Translations under genes and position numbers: made by a program
Notes under the pieces: model-generated
Database searches by the model: none
What the model was told of the DNA's origin: nothing
The model's input: the letters and a program-made list of their open reading frames with translations, nothing else
Source of the DNA: Nocardioides sp.
GTDB lineage: Bacteria; Actinomycetota; Actinomycetes; Propionibacteriales; Nocardioidaceae
Assembly: GCF_014360585.1 (NCBI RefSeq)
Contig: NZ_JACIXG010000046.1
Location: forward strand, 1 to 40,936
Direction of reading: 5' to 3'
Length of the DNA: 40,936 nucleotides
In this document: in pieces, positions 8,268-15,861 of the stretch
Position numbering within the stretch: position 1 is the stretch's first letter
How the letters are laid out: every line of letters begins with the position of its first letter

Positions 8268-8828
8268 ACCGGCAAGCCGAGACCACCCCTGCCACGGCCA
8301 TCGCGCCAAGACCCCGCCTACGCGCGGGCACCTACGCCTGCCCCGGGCCAGGGCGGCTCCGCATACGCCATCGATGTGGACCTGGGTGGCATCGCGTCAA
8401 CGGTCCGGATCTCGTCGACCCGCGATTCGCAGGAGCGGAAAGGACTCTCGCGCCCTTCTGCCATCGACCACCGCGGCGACGACTCCTCGGACCCTGACCG
8501 CCCGTCGGGCCAGGTGTTCCCTCCGCGCGGCGGAGCTTCCCCACGCGTGCAGGCCGTTCCCCACTCCAACGCAGCTTCTCCACGCTCCGGAGGGTGGGGA
8601 ATGGTGTGGAGGAGTGGGAACTCTCGTCCCCGCGAGTTGTCGCCGGTTCGGGCGGCCTTGTGATCGATTCACAAGGTCTCGCCCACTGGCGTAGGCACCG
8701 ACGACCCGGCGCCTGCCCGCGGCAGCTCGCCGGCCACGACCCCAAGCCCGTGCTGAACTGAATCCGCTGCGCCAAACCCCGCCCCCGACCCGCCCCGCGT
8801 ACGACTCGGCCTGACAGCACCCACAAGT
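8268..8828. other. Gene-free stretch with one inverted repeat
   Basis: No convincing gene is seen. Open frames here have low-complexity Arg/Pro/Gly-rich translations and no ribosome site. An imperfect inverted repeat pairs GTTCCCCACTCC (8556-8567) with GGAGTGGGAAC (8611-8621), with inner TTCTCCAC/GTGGAGGA pairing, so a hairpin of about 66 nt is possible. It has no T run and is not an obvious terminator. Confidence 0.5.
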
Positions 8829-8877
8829 TGGTTTTAGCAACTAAATCGAAGTACATTGGTTGCCGATGTTCAACCAA
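8826..8877. promoter_or_regulatory. Two palindromic operators upstream of the MFS-marR operon
   Basis: AGTTG-N7-CAACT (8826-8842), overlapping TTTAG-CAA-CTAAA (8833-8845), is followed by TTGGTTG-N8-CAACCAA (8856-8877). Both share GTTG...CAAC half-sites and lie just before the MFS start at 8902. AT-rich palindromes of this size are typical MarR targets, and the operon ends with a marR gene, so autoregulation is likely (inference). Confidence 0.6.
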
Positions 8878-8901
8878 AGTGAGTGAAAGTCGAGCCAGCC
8901 C

Positions 8902-10530
8902 TTGTCAGAGTCCCAGCGTTCTTCGCAGGCTATCGCTGCGCCGGAGATGACCCATCGCCAGATCATGGAGGTCCTCTCGGGCCTGCTGATGGCGCTCTTC
9001 GTCGCCATGCTGTCCAGTACGTCGGTCGCCAATGCCCTGCCTCGGATCGTCACCGACCTCGGTGGCACGCAGAGCGGCTACACCTGGATCGTCGTCTCGA
9101 GCATGCTGGCTATGACTGCGTCGACGCCGATCTGGGGGAAGCTCGCCGACCTCTACAACAAGAAGATGCTGGTCCAGGTCGCGCTCGGCCTGTTCATCGT
9201 CGGCTCGGCGATCTGTGGTCTGGCGCCGTCGATGCCGGTGATCATCACCGGCCGCGTCATCGCGGGTCTCGGCATGGGTGGCATCGTCGCGCTGATCCAG
9301 GTGATCATCGCGATGATCGCCTCCCCGCGTGAGCGCGGTCGCTACTCCGGTTACATCGGCGCGGTCTTCGCCCTGGCCACGGTCATCGGCCCGCTCGTCG
9401 GCGGCGTGATCGTCGACTCCTCGTTCGGCTGGCCCGGCGTCTTCTACGTCGGTGTGCCGTTCGCGGTGATCGCCTTCATCCTGCTCCAGAAGACTCTGCA
9501 CCTCCCGCACGTACGCCGCGAGGTCAGCATCGACTACCTCGGTGCCTTCCTGCTGGTCGCCGGCGTTTCGGCCCTGCTGATCTGGGTCACGCTGGGTGGT
9601 GCGTCCTTCGCGTGGACCTCGCTGGCGTCGTACGCCCTGGTCGGAGGAAGCGTCGTCCTGCTCGCCCTCGCGATCCTGGTCGAGGGTCGGTTCGCGAAGG
9701 AGCCGATCATCCCGCTGCGGCTCTTCCGTGACCGGACGATGGTGCTCGCCACGATCGCCTCGTTCTTCGTCGGCGCCGGAATGTTCGGGGCGACGGTCTA
9801 TCTGCAGCAGTACTTCCAGACCGCTCGCGGGATGACGCCGACCCACGCCGGCCTGATGTCGATCTGCATGGTGCTCGGGCTCTCCTCGGCGGGGATGGTC
9901 ACCGGGCGGCTGATCAGCTCCACCGGTCGCTGGAAGCGCTACCTGCTCTTCGGCGGCATCATGCTTCCGATCGGCCTCTACCTGCTCAGCACGATCGATG
10001 AGCACACCAACCTGGCCCTGGTCGGCGCGTTCATGGCCGTGGTCGGCCTCGGGGTCGGCGCCACCAACCAGAACCTCGTGCTCGCGGTGCAGAACAACCT
10101 CGAAAACCGGGACATGGGTGCCGGCTCATCGGTCGTCGCCTTCTTCCGCTCGATGGGTGGCTCGATCGGCATCGCCGCGCTCGGCGCCGTGCTCTCCCAC
10201 CGGGTCGAGGACGTCATCACCGACGGGATCCCCGAGCTGGTGGCCAGCGGAAGGGTCACTCCCGAGGAGCTGCAGAACCTGCAGGGCGGCGGCCTCGCCG
10301 ATCCGGCGAGCATGCCGGTTGCGGTGCAGGCGCTCTACGAGCACGCCTTCGCCGTCGCCACGGCCGACCTCTTCCTGGTGGCCATCCCGTGCGCACTGCT
10401 CGCCCTGGTCGCTATCGTGGGCATCAGGGAGGTCCCGCTGAAGACGACCGTGGACGACCTCTCCGACGAGCCCGACGAGAAGGCCCTCGCTGAGGCCGAG
10501 ACTGAGGTCGAGGGAGCTGTACGGAGATGA
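8902..10530 (+). CDS. MFS drug efflux transporter, DHA2 family (EmrB/QacA type)
   Basis: 542-residue proton-coupled efflux protein with about 14 hydrophobic segments. Helix 1 begins LLMALFVAMLSSTSVANALP. The loop 2-3 motif is GKLADLYNKKMLVQ, and motif C-like sequence (GPLVGGVIVDS) appears in helix 5. The C-terminal 40 residues are hydrophilic and acidic. A TTG at 8902 gives MSESQRSSQ; the next candidate, ATG 8947, has a ribosome-like GGAG with no spacing, so the TTG is kept, with some doubt. The stop overlaps the following marR start (ATGA), giving a two-gene operon behind two palindromes. The exported compound is unknown. Confidence 0.93.
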   Translation: MSESQRSSQAIAAPEMTHRQIMEVLSGLLMALFVAMLSSTSVANALPRIVTDLGGTQSGYTWIVVSSMLAMTASTPIWGKLADLYNKKMLVQVALGLFIVGSAICGLAPSMPVIITGRVIAGLGMGGIVALIQVIIAMIASPRERGRYSGYIGAVFALATVIGPLVGGVIVDSSFGWPGVFYVGVPFAVIAFILLQKTLHLPHVRREVSIDYLGAFLLVAGVSALLIWVTLGGASFAWTSLASYALVGGSVVLLALAILVEGRFAKEPIIPLRLFRDRTMVLATIASFFVGAGMFGATVYLQQYFQTARGMTPTHAGLMSICMVLGLSSAGMVTGRLISSTGRWKRYLLFGGIMLPIGLYLLSTIDEHTNLALVGAFMAVVGLGVGATNQNLVLAVQNNLENRDMGAGSSVVAFFRSMGGSIGIAALGAVLSHRVEDVITDGIPELVASGRVTPEELQNLQGGGLADPASMPVAVQALYEHAFAVATADLFLVAIPCALLALVAIVGIREVPLKTTVDDLSDEPDEKALAEAETEVEGAVRR

Positions 10531-11015
10531 CCGCTGCTGACGAGCCCGTCGATGACGATCACATCGACGCCACCCGGATCGAGGCGCTGGTGCGCCTCGA
10601 GTCCGAGCTCGGCGTGTTCCTGCGCCGGGGGAAGCGGGCGATGAGTGCCCGCGGACGGATGCTTCACCCCGACCTGCCCCCGGGCGGCTACATGCTGCTG
10701 ACCTGGCTGGCCGAGCACGGACCGGTGCGCGCATCTGCGCTCGTCGACGGCCTCGGCATCGACAAGGGCGCGGTCAGCCGGATGGTGCAGACGATCATCG
10801 ACCTCGGCCTGCTCGAGCGCCATCCTGATCCGGAGGACGGCCGGGCCAGCCTGGTCTCGGTGACCGCCAAGGCACGCGAGGGGCTCGACCGGGTGGCGCG
10901 GGAGCGCCGCGTACGTTTCAACGACCGGCTGGCCGACTGGAGTCCCGACGACATCGACCAACTCAGCGGTATGCTGTCTCGATACAACGAAGCCCTAGAG
11001 CGCCAGGGCTCCTAA
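10527..11015 (+). CDS. MarR family transcriptional regulator
   Basis: 162-residue winged-helix regulator. The recognition region reads RASALVDGLGIDKGAVSRMVQ and is followed by the wing DPEDGRASLVSVTAKA, the classic MarR D-x-R-G wing. Flanking helices form the dimer interface. It overlaps the MFS gene by four bases (ATGA), so it most likely senses an MFS substrate and represses the operon from the palindromes at 8826-8877 (inference). Hairpins straddle the stop codon: GAGCGCC/GGCGCTC at 10998-11022 and the alternative AGCCCT/AGGGCT at 10991-11010. These may serve in termination. Confidence 0.93.
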   Translation: MTAADEPVDDDHIDATRIEALVRLESELGVFLRRGKRAMSARGRMLHPDLPPGGYMLLTWLAEHGPVRASALVDGLGIDKGAVSRMVQTIIDLGLLERHPDPEDGRASLVSVTAKAREGLDRVARERRVRFNDRLADWSPDDIDQLSGMLSRYNEALERQGS

Positions 11016-11113
11016 GGCGCTCGACCAGGGTCTCTGCTGCAGGTCGACGTCGTTCGGGACACACCCTGCTAGGTTCGGTTTTTCTGACTGATTCAAGGAT
11101 GTAGGCTTAACCC

Positions 11114-11140
11114 GTGAGCGAGCGTCAGCGAGTGAACCAT
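11114..11140 (+). repeat. 27-bp GAGCGAGCGTCAGCGAG repeat, copy 1
   Basis: GTGAGCGAGCGTCAGCGAG plus TGAACCAT. Near-identical copies lie at 23594-23616 and 24116-24142, always on the strand of the following gene and within about 85 bp of a start codon. It is the upstream half of an 83-bp composite whose downstream half is the hairpin at 11152-11196. Confidence 0.8.
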
Positions 11141-11151
11141 CCAGACAACAT

Positions 11152-11196
11152 GCGGCCATGTCCGTATCATGGCGCTTGCGCTACGGAGGTGGCCGC
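11152..11196 (+). promoter_or_regulatory. Shine-Dalgarno-containing hairpin abutting the dtxR start, copy 1
   Basis: Stem GCGGCCA/TGGCCGC (11152-11158/11190-11196), then TCCGTA/TACGGA (11161-11166/11182-11187), a 5-base bulge and GCGC-TT-GCGC (11172-11181). The ribosome site GGAGG (11185-11189) lies in the 3' side of the stem, and the ATG at 11197 follows directly. A second copy with compensatory changes sits before the gene at 24199, suggesting RNA structure that controls ribosome access. Confidence 0.7.
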
Positions 11197-11883
11197 ATGA
11201 GCGATCTCATCGACACCACCGAGATGTACCTTCGCACCATCTATGAGCTGGTCGAAGAGGGGATCGTTCCGCTGCGCGCCCGCATCGCCGAGCGACTGCA
11301 CCAGTCCGGCCCCACGGTCTCTCAGACCGTCGCCCGGATGGAGCGGGACGGCCTGCTCACCGTCGAGGGCGACCGCCACCTGCAGCTCACCGACGAGGGC
11401 CTTCGCCTGGCCACTCGGGTGATGCGCAAGCACCGGCTCGCCGAGCGGCTCCTCACCGACGTCATCGGTCTCGACTGGGAGCTCGTCCACGAGGAGGCGT
11501 GCCGCTGGGAGCACGTCATGTCGGAGACCGTCGAGAGGCGACTGCTCGACCTGCTCGGTGACCCGACCGAGTCGCCCTACGGCAACCCGATCCCCGGTCT
11601 CGACGAGCTCGGGGGCAAGCCCGCCGACGAGGACTTCATGGCCGGCGTTCAGTCGCTCACTGCCGCGGCGAGCACCGAGCGCGCCACCGTCCTGGTGCGA
11701 CGCATCTCCGAGGAGATGCAGAAGGACGAATCGCTGATGAGCGCCCTTCGCCGGGTCGGCGCGACCCCCGACCAGACCGTGGCGATCAAGGCGACCCCGG
11801 ACGGGGTCCTGCTCGGCTCCGGTGGGGAGACCGCAGAGATCATCCCCGAGGCCGCGGACCACATCTTCGTCAAGGCCCTCTGA
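11197..11883 (+). CDS. DtxR/IdeR family iron-dependent repressor
   Basis: 228-residue metal-dependent repressor. The N-terminal 140 residues are close to Corynebacterium diphtheriae DtxR as I know it (DTTEMYLRTIYEL, GPTVSQTVARMERDGL, RKHRLAERLL, EACRWEHVMS, GNPIPGLDELG). All metal ligands are at the expected positions: Met10, Cys102, Glu105, His106 and ancillary His79, Glu83, His98. The C-terminal SH3-like domain is more divergent. It should bind DNA with Fe(II) and control iron uptake and storage. ATG 11197 matches the family start; the ribosome site is inside the hairpin at 11152-11196. An upstream in-frame ATG at 11158 would make the hairpin coding and is not favoured. Confidence 0.95.
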   Translation: MSDLIDTTEMYLRTIYELVEEGIVPLRARIAERLHQSGPTVSQTVARMERDGLLTVEGDRHLQLTDEGLRLATRVMRKHRLAERLLTDVIGLDWELVHEEACRWEHVMSETVERRLLDLLGDPTESPYGNPIPGLDELGGKPADEDFMAGVQSLTAAASTERATVLVRRISEEMQKDESLMSALRRVGATPDQTVAIKATPDGVLLGSGGETAEIIPEAADHIFVKAL

Positions 11884-12072
11884 ACCCTTCTGCTTCTGCA
11901 ACGCAGGGTGAAATTCTCTTGACGTCAGCAGAATCTGGCACGTGACCCTGGACCGATTAGGTCCTAGATGCTTATGTTTGATGTGCAGGGCCTGCTGTTG
12001 GCCAGCTCATCGAGATGGGCAGCAGCGGTTGTCATGTCGAGACTTGCGGGGGTCTCCGGAGGGGAGAGCTCT

Positions 12073-12342
12073 ATGGAGGTCGTTCATCTGTCCGCTCGCG
12101 GTCGCGAGCTGGACGAGACGTTCCGCCCAGTCGCCGTCCACCACACCGACACCGGCCTGACCCGTCACCTCGAACGGGGCGAGGAGATCGTGCTCACCGA
12201 TCTCGGCGGTGACTTCCACAGCGCCAAGGTCCTGTTGATCGACGAGGGCCCGGTCTACCACTTCTTCATCGGAGCCAGGCTGTCCGTCGATGAGGCAGCC
12301 GGCCGGATGGGCAGTCTGCCGTTCCAGTCACGCTCGGCCTGA
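12073..12342 (+). CDS. Small conserved-looking protein of unknown function
   Basis: 89-residue soluble protein beginning MEVVHLSARGRELDETFRP and containing HLERGEEIVLTDLGGDFHSA and FFIGARLSVDEAAGRM. It has no membrane segment, signal peptide or cysteine. The ATG at 12073 has GGGGAG (12061-12066) at proper spacing; a longer in-frame start at 11968 lacks one. A TTGACG hexamer at 11919-11924 may belong to its promoter. It follows dtxR in the same direction after 190 bp and its last 15 bases overlap the convergent sirtuin gene. I do not recognise the family. Confidence 0.7.
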   Translation: MEVVHLSARGRELDETFRPVAVHHTDTGLTRHLERGEEIVLTDLGGDFHSAKVLLIDEGPVYHFFIGARLSVDEAAGRMGSLPFQSRSA

Positions 12343-13197
12343 GCCGCTGGCTCTGCGCTGCGCCAAGGTGGTGAGGAACTCGCTCGTTCCGACCTCCAGC
12401 TTGTACGCAGCCTCCCCATCGCCCCTGGTGGCGCCGCGGTTGACGATGACGACCGGGATCCCGGCCTTCGCCGCCCGGCGTACGAACCGGTAGCCACTCA
12501 TCACCGCCAGGCTCGATCCTGCGACGAGCAGCACGCCTTCCCCCGCGAGCGCGTCGACGGCCTCCATGCACCTGGCGACCCGGTCCTTCGGGACGTTCTC
12601 CCCGAAGAAGACGACGTCGGGCTTGAGGATGCCGCCGCAGATCTCACAGTCGGGCACGACGAAGTCCTGGGTCTCCTCGAGCGCGACGTCGCCGTCCGGT
12701 CGGGACTCCACATCCGCGTGCGCCTCCGCCCAACCCGCGTTGAACGCCTCCATCCGCTCCTGGAGGTCGCGGCGCGGGCTCACCGTGCGGCAGGACAGGC
12801 AGATCACGTCGGCCACCCGGCCGTGCAGCGTCACGAGCCGGCCGCTCCCGGCCAGCTCCGGTGAGGCCTGCTCGTGCAGTCCGTCGACGTTCTGGGTGAT
12901 CAGCAGCTCGGGGTCGATCCGGGTCAGAACCCGGTGGCCGGCATTCGGCACCGCGCTGCCCATCCGCCGCCAACCGAGGTGGCTGCGCGCCCAGTAGCGC
13001 TGCCGCTCCTGCGGTCCCGAGATGAACTGCTGGTAGGTCATCGGCTGCCGCGCCGGACTGCCCGGGCTGCGATAGTCGGGGATGCCCGAGTCGGTCGAGA
13101 CTCCCGCCCCTGTCAGCACCACGAGCGGGCGGTCCTGGAGGAGGGCCAGCGCTGCAGCGTACGAATCCTGCGTGGTCGCCCCGAGGGCGAGAGTCAC
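12328..13197 (-). CDS. SIR2 family NAD-dependent deacylase (SIRT4-like class)
   Basis: 289-residue sirtuin removing acyl groups from lysine with NAD+. Visible motifs are GAGVSTDSGIPDYR (30-43), TQNVDGLHEQ (101-110), catalytic His125 in TLHGRV, zinc cysteines 133, 136, 184 and 187 (CLSC...CEIC) and GSSLAV with VNRG for NAD binding. The two Cys pairs are separated by an unusually long 47-residue stretch, as in class II (SIRT4-like) bacterial members. The GTG start overlaps the DUF2277 stop codon (GTGA), so it is co-translated as the last gene of a reverse-strand operon behind the response regulator. Confidence 0.93.
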   Translation of the reverse strand: MTLALGATTQDSYAAALALLQDRPLVVLTGAGVSTDSGIPDYRSPGSPARQPMTYQQFISGPQERQRYWARSHLGWRRMGSAVPNAGHRVLTRIDPELLITQNVDGLHEQASPELAGSGRLVTLHGRVADVICLSCRTVSPRRDLQERMEAFNAGWAEAHADVESRPDGDVALEETQDFVVPDCEICGGILKPDVVFFGENVPKDRVARCMEAVDALAGEGVLLVAGSSLAVMSGYRFVRRAAKAGIPVVIVNRGATRGDGEAAYKLEVGTSEFLTTLAQRRASGSGRA

Positions 13198-13463
13198 GAG
13201 GCGTACCTGCCCTCGGCGCGAGCCTTGCGCTTCGCGGCCTCGACCTCACGGTTCTTCTTGGGGGCGTTGGTGACCAGGTCGTCGAGGAGATGCCGGGTGA
13301 TGTGGGCGATCTCGGCGACGGCGTGGTCGAACGCCTCCTGGTTGGCGGCAGAAGGCTTGGTGGTGCCGCTCACCTTGCGTACGAACTGCAGGGCGGCAGC
13401 GGCGACCTCGTCGTTGGTGGCGGGCGGCTCGAAGTTGTGGAGCGGGCGGATGTTGCGGCACAT
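13194..13463 (-). CDS. DUF2277 family protein
   Basis: 89-residue protein starting MCRNIRPLHNFEPPAT, the invariant start of the DUF2277 family, followed by DEVAAAALQFVRKVSG and a lysine/arginine-rich C-terminus. An in-frame ATG nine bases upstream exists, but the family start is MCRNI. Function unknown for the family. It is sandwiched between the response regulator gene (31-bp gap) and the sirtuin gene (4-bp overlap). Confidence 0.9.
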   Translation of the reverse strand: MCRNIRPLHNFEPPATNDEVAAAALQFVRKVSGTTKPSAANQEAFDHAVAEIAHITRHLLDDLVTNAPKKNREVEAAKRKARAEGRYAS

Positions 13464-13494
13464 GCCATCCACGGTACCTGGATCGCGGCGACGA

Positions 13495-14268
13495 TCAGCG
13501 GGTTCGGCCGGGGGTCCGGGAAGAGGACGGGCCGCGAGGATGCGGGGGCATCGGCCCGCCGTTCGGTCCCGCGGCCTTGGGCTGCCTCACGTCATCGGCA
13601 GGTGGCGCCGGTCGCGGCACGACCCCGTCCTCGAGCAGCTGGCTCGCCATCAGCGCAGCCTGGGTGCGGTGGCTGACGCCGAGCTTGGCGAGGAGCCCGG
13701 TGATGTGGTTCTTCACGGTCTTCTCCGCCAGCACCAGGCGATCGGCGATCTGCCGGTTGGAGATGCCCTCGGCGAGCAGGACCAGGATCCGCCGCTGCTG
13801 CGGGGTCAGCTCGGCGACCACCTCGTGCATCCGGCGGCGCTCCTCGACGTTGTGCACCACCTTGGCTGCCGCCTCGGGGTCGAAGAGGGTGTGGCCGCTG
13901 GCCACCAGACGTACGCCCGAGACCAGGCTCGACCCCTCGATCTGCTTGAGCACATAACCGGCCGCGCCCGCCATGATCGCCTGGCTCATCACCTCGTCGT
14001 CGGCATCGGTGGCCAGGATCAGGCAACGGATGTCGCTCTTGATCGCCAGCGCCTCGCGGCACAGCGCCACGCCGGAGGAGTCGGGCAGGTAGGAGTCGAG
14101 GATGAGTACGTCGGGGCGGAGCGTCGCGATCAGCGGCCGTGCCTCGGCTGCGGTGTGGGCCTCGCCGACGACCTTGATGCCGGATTCGGGCTGCAGGACC
14201 GTACGCACGCCGACACGCACGACGTCGTGACCGTCGGCCAGTAGAACGCTGATCACCGCGTCACCCAC
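13495..14268 (-). CDS. NarL/LuxR-type response regulator, DosR/DevR-like
   Basis: Receiver plus LuxR-type DNA-binding regulator. With the GTG at 14268 it has 257 residues: phospho-acceptor Asp58 in LILDSYLP, Thr87 and Lys108 (YVLKQ), then the HTH (LTPQQRRILVLLAEGISNRQ, AEKTVKNHITGLLAKLGVSHRTQ), then about 45 disordered Pro/Arg-rich residues. The linker and HTH strongly resemble mycobacterial DevR/DosR. The usual acidic pair near the N-terminus is ADGHD here rather than DDH. An upstream TTG (14322) and the next GTG (14256) are other possible starts. No histidine kinase is adjacent, so its partner is elsewhere. It is first of an operon with DUF2277 and the sirtuin. Confidence 0.9.
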   Translation of the reverse strand: MGDAVISVLLADGHDVVRVGVRTVLQPESGIKVVGEAHTAAEARPLIATLRPDVLILDSYLPDSSGVALCREALAIKSDIRCLILATDADDEVMSQAIMAGAAGYVLKQIEGSSLVSGVRLVASGHTLFDPEAAAKVVHNVEERRRMHEVVAELTPQQRRILVLLAEGISNRQIADRLVLAEKTVKNHITGLLAKLGVSHRTQAALMASQLLEDGVVPRPAPPADDVRQPKAAGPNGGPMPPHPRGPSSSRTPGRTR

Positions 14269-14431
14269 AGGCTCGTCTCGCTCATCTCGTGGTCGGGGAT
14301 GGTGCCTGGTCGTTCGTTTCAATGTTCATCCACAAAAGAAACCGCCTAAGCGTATCCCTCTTGATGCAACATTTGATCACTCACAGACCCGTGCCGTCTC
14401 GGATTTCGTTGCTTCTGGAAAGGTAGCGGTT

Positions 14432-15607
14432 ATGACGAACCCTCGCGATCTCGACATCGTCCTGTTCGGCGCGACCGGATTCACGGGCGGGTTGGTGGCC
14501 GAATATCTCGCCGAGCACGCGCCCCAGGACCTGCGGTGGGCGCTCGCAGGCCGCTCCCTGTCGCGGCTCGAGGCCGTTCGGGACTCGCTCGGTTCCGCCG
14601 ACGTCGAGCTGATCCAGGCTGACGTGAACGACTCCTCCTCGCTGGTCGCGCTGGCGGCTCGTGCGCGGGTCGTGATCACCACGGTCGGGCCCTACCTGGA
14701 GTTCGGTGAGCCCTTGGTCAAGGCCTGTGCGGAGGCCGGCACCGACTACGTCGACCTGACCGGAGAGCCGGAGTTCGTCGACCGGATGTTCGTGAACTAC
14801 GACGCCGTCGCCCGCGCCAACGGCGCCCGGATCGTGCACGCCTGCGGGTTCGACTCGATCCCGCACGACCTCGGCGCCTTCTACACGGTGCGTGAGCTGG
14901 CCGCCGGCGGCGAGATCACCGACCCGCTGACGATGAAGGGCGTCGTACGCTCCAACGCCACCTTCTCCGGCGGCACCTTCCACTCGGCGCTGGGGCAGAT
15001 GTCGCGGCCGCGGCAGATGGCAGCGGCGTCGCGCGAGCGTCGGGCGCTCGAGGAGCGGCCGGTGGGGCGCAGGTCTCGGGCTGCCAAGCCGTCGCTCGGC
15101 CGCGACAGCGAACTTGGGTACTGGCTGCTGCCGCTGCCGACCATCGACCCGTTCATCGTCGCCCGCTCCGGGGCGGCGCTGGAGGCGTACGGCCCCGCGT
15201 TCACCTACTCGCACTTCGCCGGCACCAAGACGTTGAGGTTCGCCGTCGGCGGCGCCGTCGGTGCCGGTGGCCTCGCGCTCGCGATGCAGGTGCCGCCGCT
15301 GCGGGCCAAGCTCGGCGAGCGGGTCAAGCAGGGCACCGGACCCTCCGAGGGTCGACGCGAGAAGTCGTGGTTCACCGTCGACTTCGTCGCCGAGTCCGGC
15401 GACCGGAAGATCCACACCAAGGTCGCCGGCGGTGACCCGGGCTACACCGAGACCGCGAAGATGCTCGCCGAGTCGGCGCTGTGCCTCGCCTTCGACACGC
15501 TCCCCGAGACCTCCGGATCGGTGACCACGGCGGTCGCGATGGGGGATGCGCTGCTCGCGCGTCTGCAGGCCGCTGGGATCCGGTTCGAGGTCGTCGACGC
15601 GTCGTAG
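14432..15607 (+). CDS. Saccharopine dehydrogenase-like NAD(P)H oxidoreductase (trans-acting enoyl reductase family)
   Basis: 391 residues with an N-terminal Rossmann fold (DIVLFGATGFTGGLVAEYL, AGRSLSRLEAV, TTVGPYLEFGEPLV, DLTGEPEFV, HACGFDSIPHDLG). The whole plan matches mycobacterial Rv2449c/Rv2953, a family annotated as trans-acting enoyl reductases or saccharopine-dehydrogenase-like. One hydrophobic stretch near residues 270-285 (AVGGAVGAGGLALAM) may touch the membrane. Its substrate here cannot be assigned; a lipid intermediate is plausible. GGAAAGG at 14417-14423 precedes the ATG. It is divergent from the response regulator gene. Confidence 0.9.
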   Translation: MTNPRDLDIVLFGATGFTGGLVAEYLAEHAPQDLRWALAGRSLSRLEAVRDSLGSADVELIQADVNDSSSLVALAARARVVITTVGPYLEFGEPLVKACAEAGTDYVDLTGEPEFVDRMFVNYDAVARANGARIVHACGFDSIPHDLGAFYTVRELAAGGEITDPLTMKGVVRSNATFSGGTFHSALGQMSRPRQMAAASRERRALEERPVGRRSRAAKPSLGRDSELGYWLLPLPTIDPFIVARSGAALEAYGPAFTYSHFAGTKTLRFAVGGAVGAGGLALAMQVPPLRAKLGERVKQGTGPSEGRREKSWFTVDFVAESGDRKIHTKVAGGDPGYTETAKMLAESALCLAFDTLPETSGSVTTAVAMGDALLARLQAAGIRFEVVDAS

Positions 15608-15637
15608 GGCCCGGTGTTGCAGGGAAATATCTGGAAT

Positions 15638-15713
15638 TGGTGCCCCAGGCAAGAGTCGAACTTGCGACCTTTCGCTTAGGAGGCGGCTGCTCTATCCACT
15701 GAGCTACTGGGGC
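15638..15713 (-). tRNA. tRNA-Arg (anticodon CCU), CCA encoded
   Basis: Reverse-strand cloverleaf starting GCCCCAG and ending CTGGGGC-A with encoded CCA. Acceptor stem (7 bp), D stem (GCTC/GAGC) and T stem (GCAAG/CTTGC) pair perfectly, and the anticodon loop is CTCCTAA, reading AGG. The anticodon stem GCCGC/GCGAA pairs only at its three loop-proximal positions; pairs 27-43 (G/A) and 28-42 (C/A) are mismatched. The identity is clear; the weak stem is odd. Confidence 0.93.
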
Positions 15714-15799
15714 GTTCGCGGATATCTTGCCATGATGACGAGTCATACTACGGTTTGGGGTTCGAAGCGGTCTCAGGTCAAACTTGGGATTCTCGCGTA

Positions 15800-15823
15800 G
15801 GTTGAGTCACCGTCGACTCAACC
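15800..15823. promoter_or_regulatory. Palindrome upstream of the LCP gene
   Basis: GGTTGAGTC (15800-15808) and GACTCAACC (15815-15823) are perfect 9-bp arms with a 6-base spacer, ending 38 bp before the LCP start. It could be an operator or a leader hairpin; there is no T run for a terminator. Confidence 0.5.
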
Positions 15824-15861
15824 CGAATCCCCCCATAACAAGCGACGAGTGACGGTGATCT

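Noticed and set aside
8332..8877. 181-codon reverse frame in the gap between the HNH and MFS genes
   Set aside because: Arg/Gly-rich with no domain; it would cover the MarR-type operators, and no ribosome site is seen.
10991..11022. Strong intrinsic terminator after marR
   Set aside because: Competing hairpins exist (AGCCCT/AGGGCT and GAGCGCC/GGCGCTC) but overlap the stop codon and lack a T run, so I mention them only under marR.
12874..14244. 456-codon forward frame over the sirtuin, DUF2277 and response regulator genes
   Set aside because: Lies opposite three genes with clear family motifs; translation has no recognisable domain.
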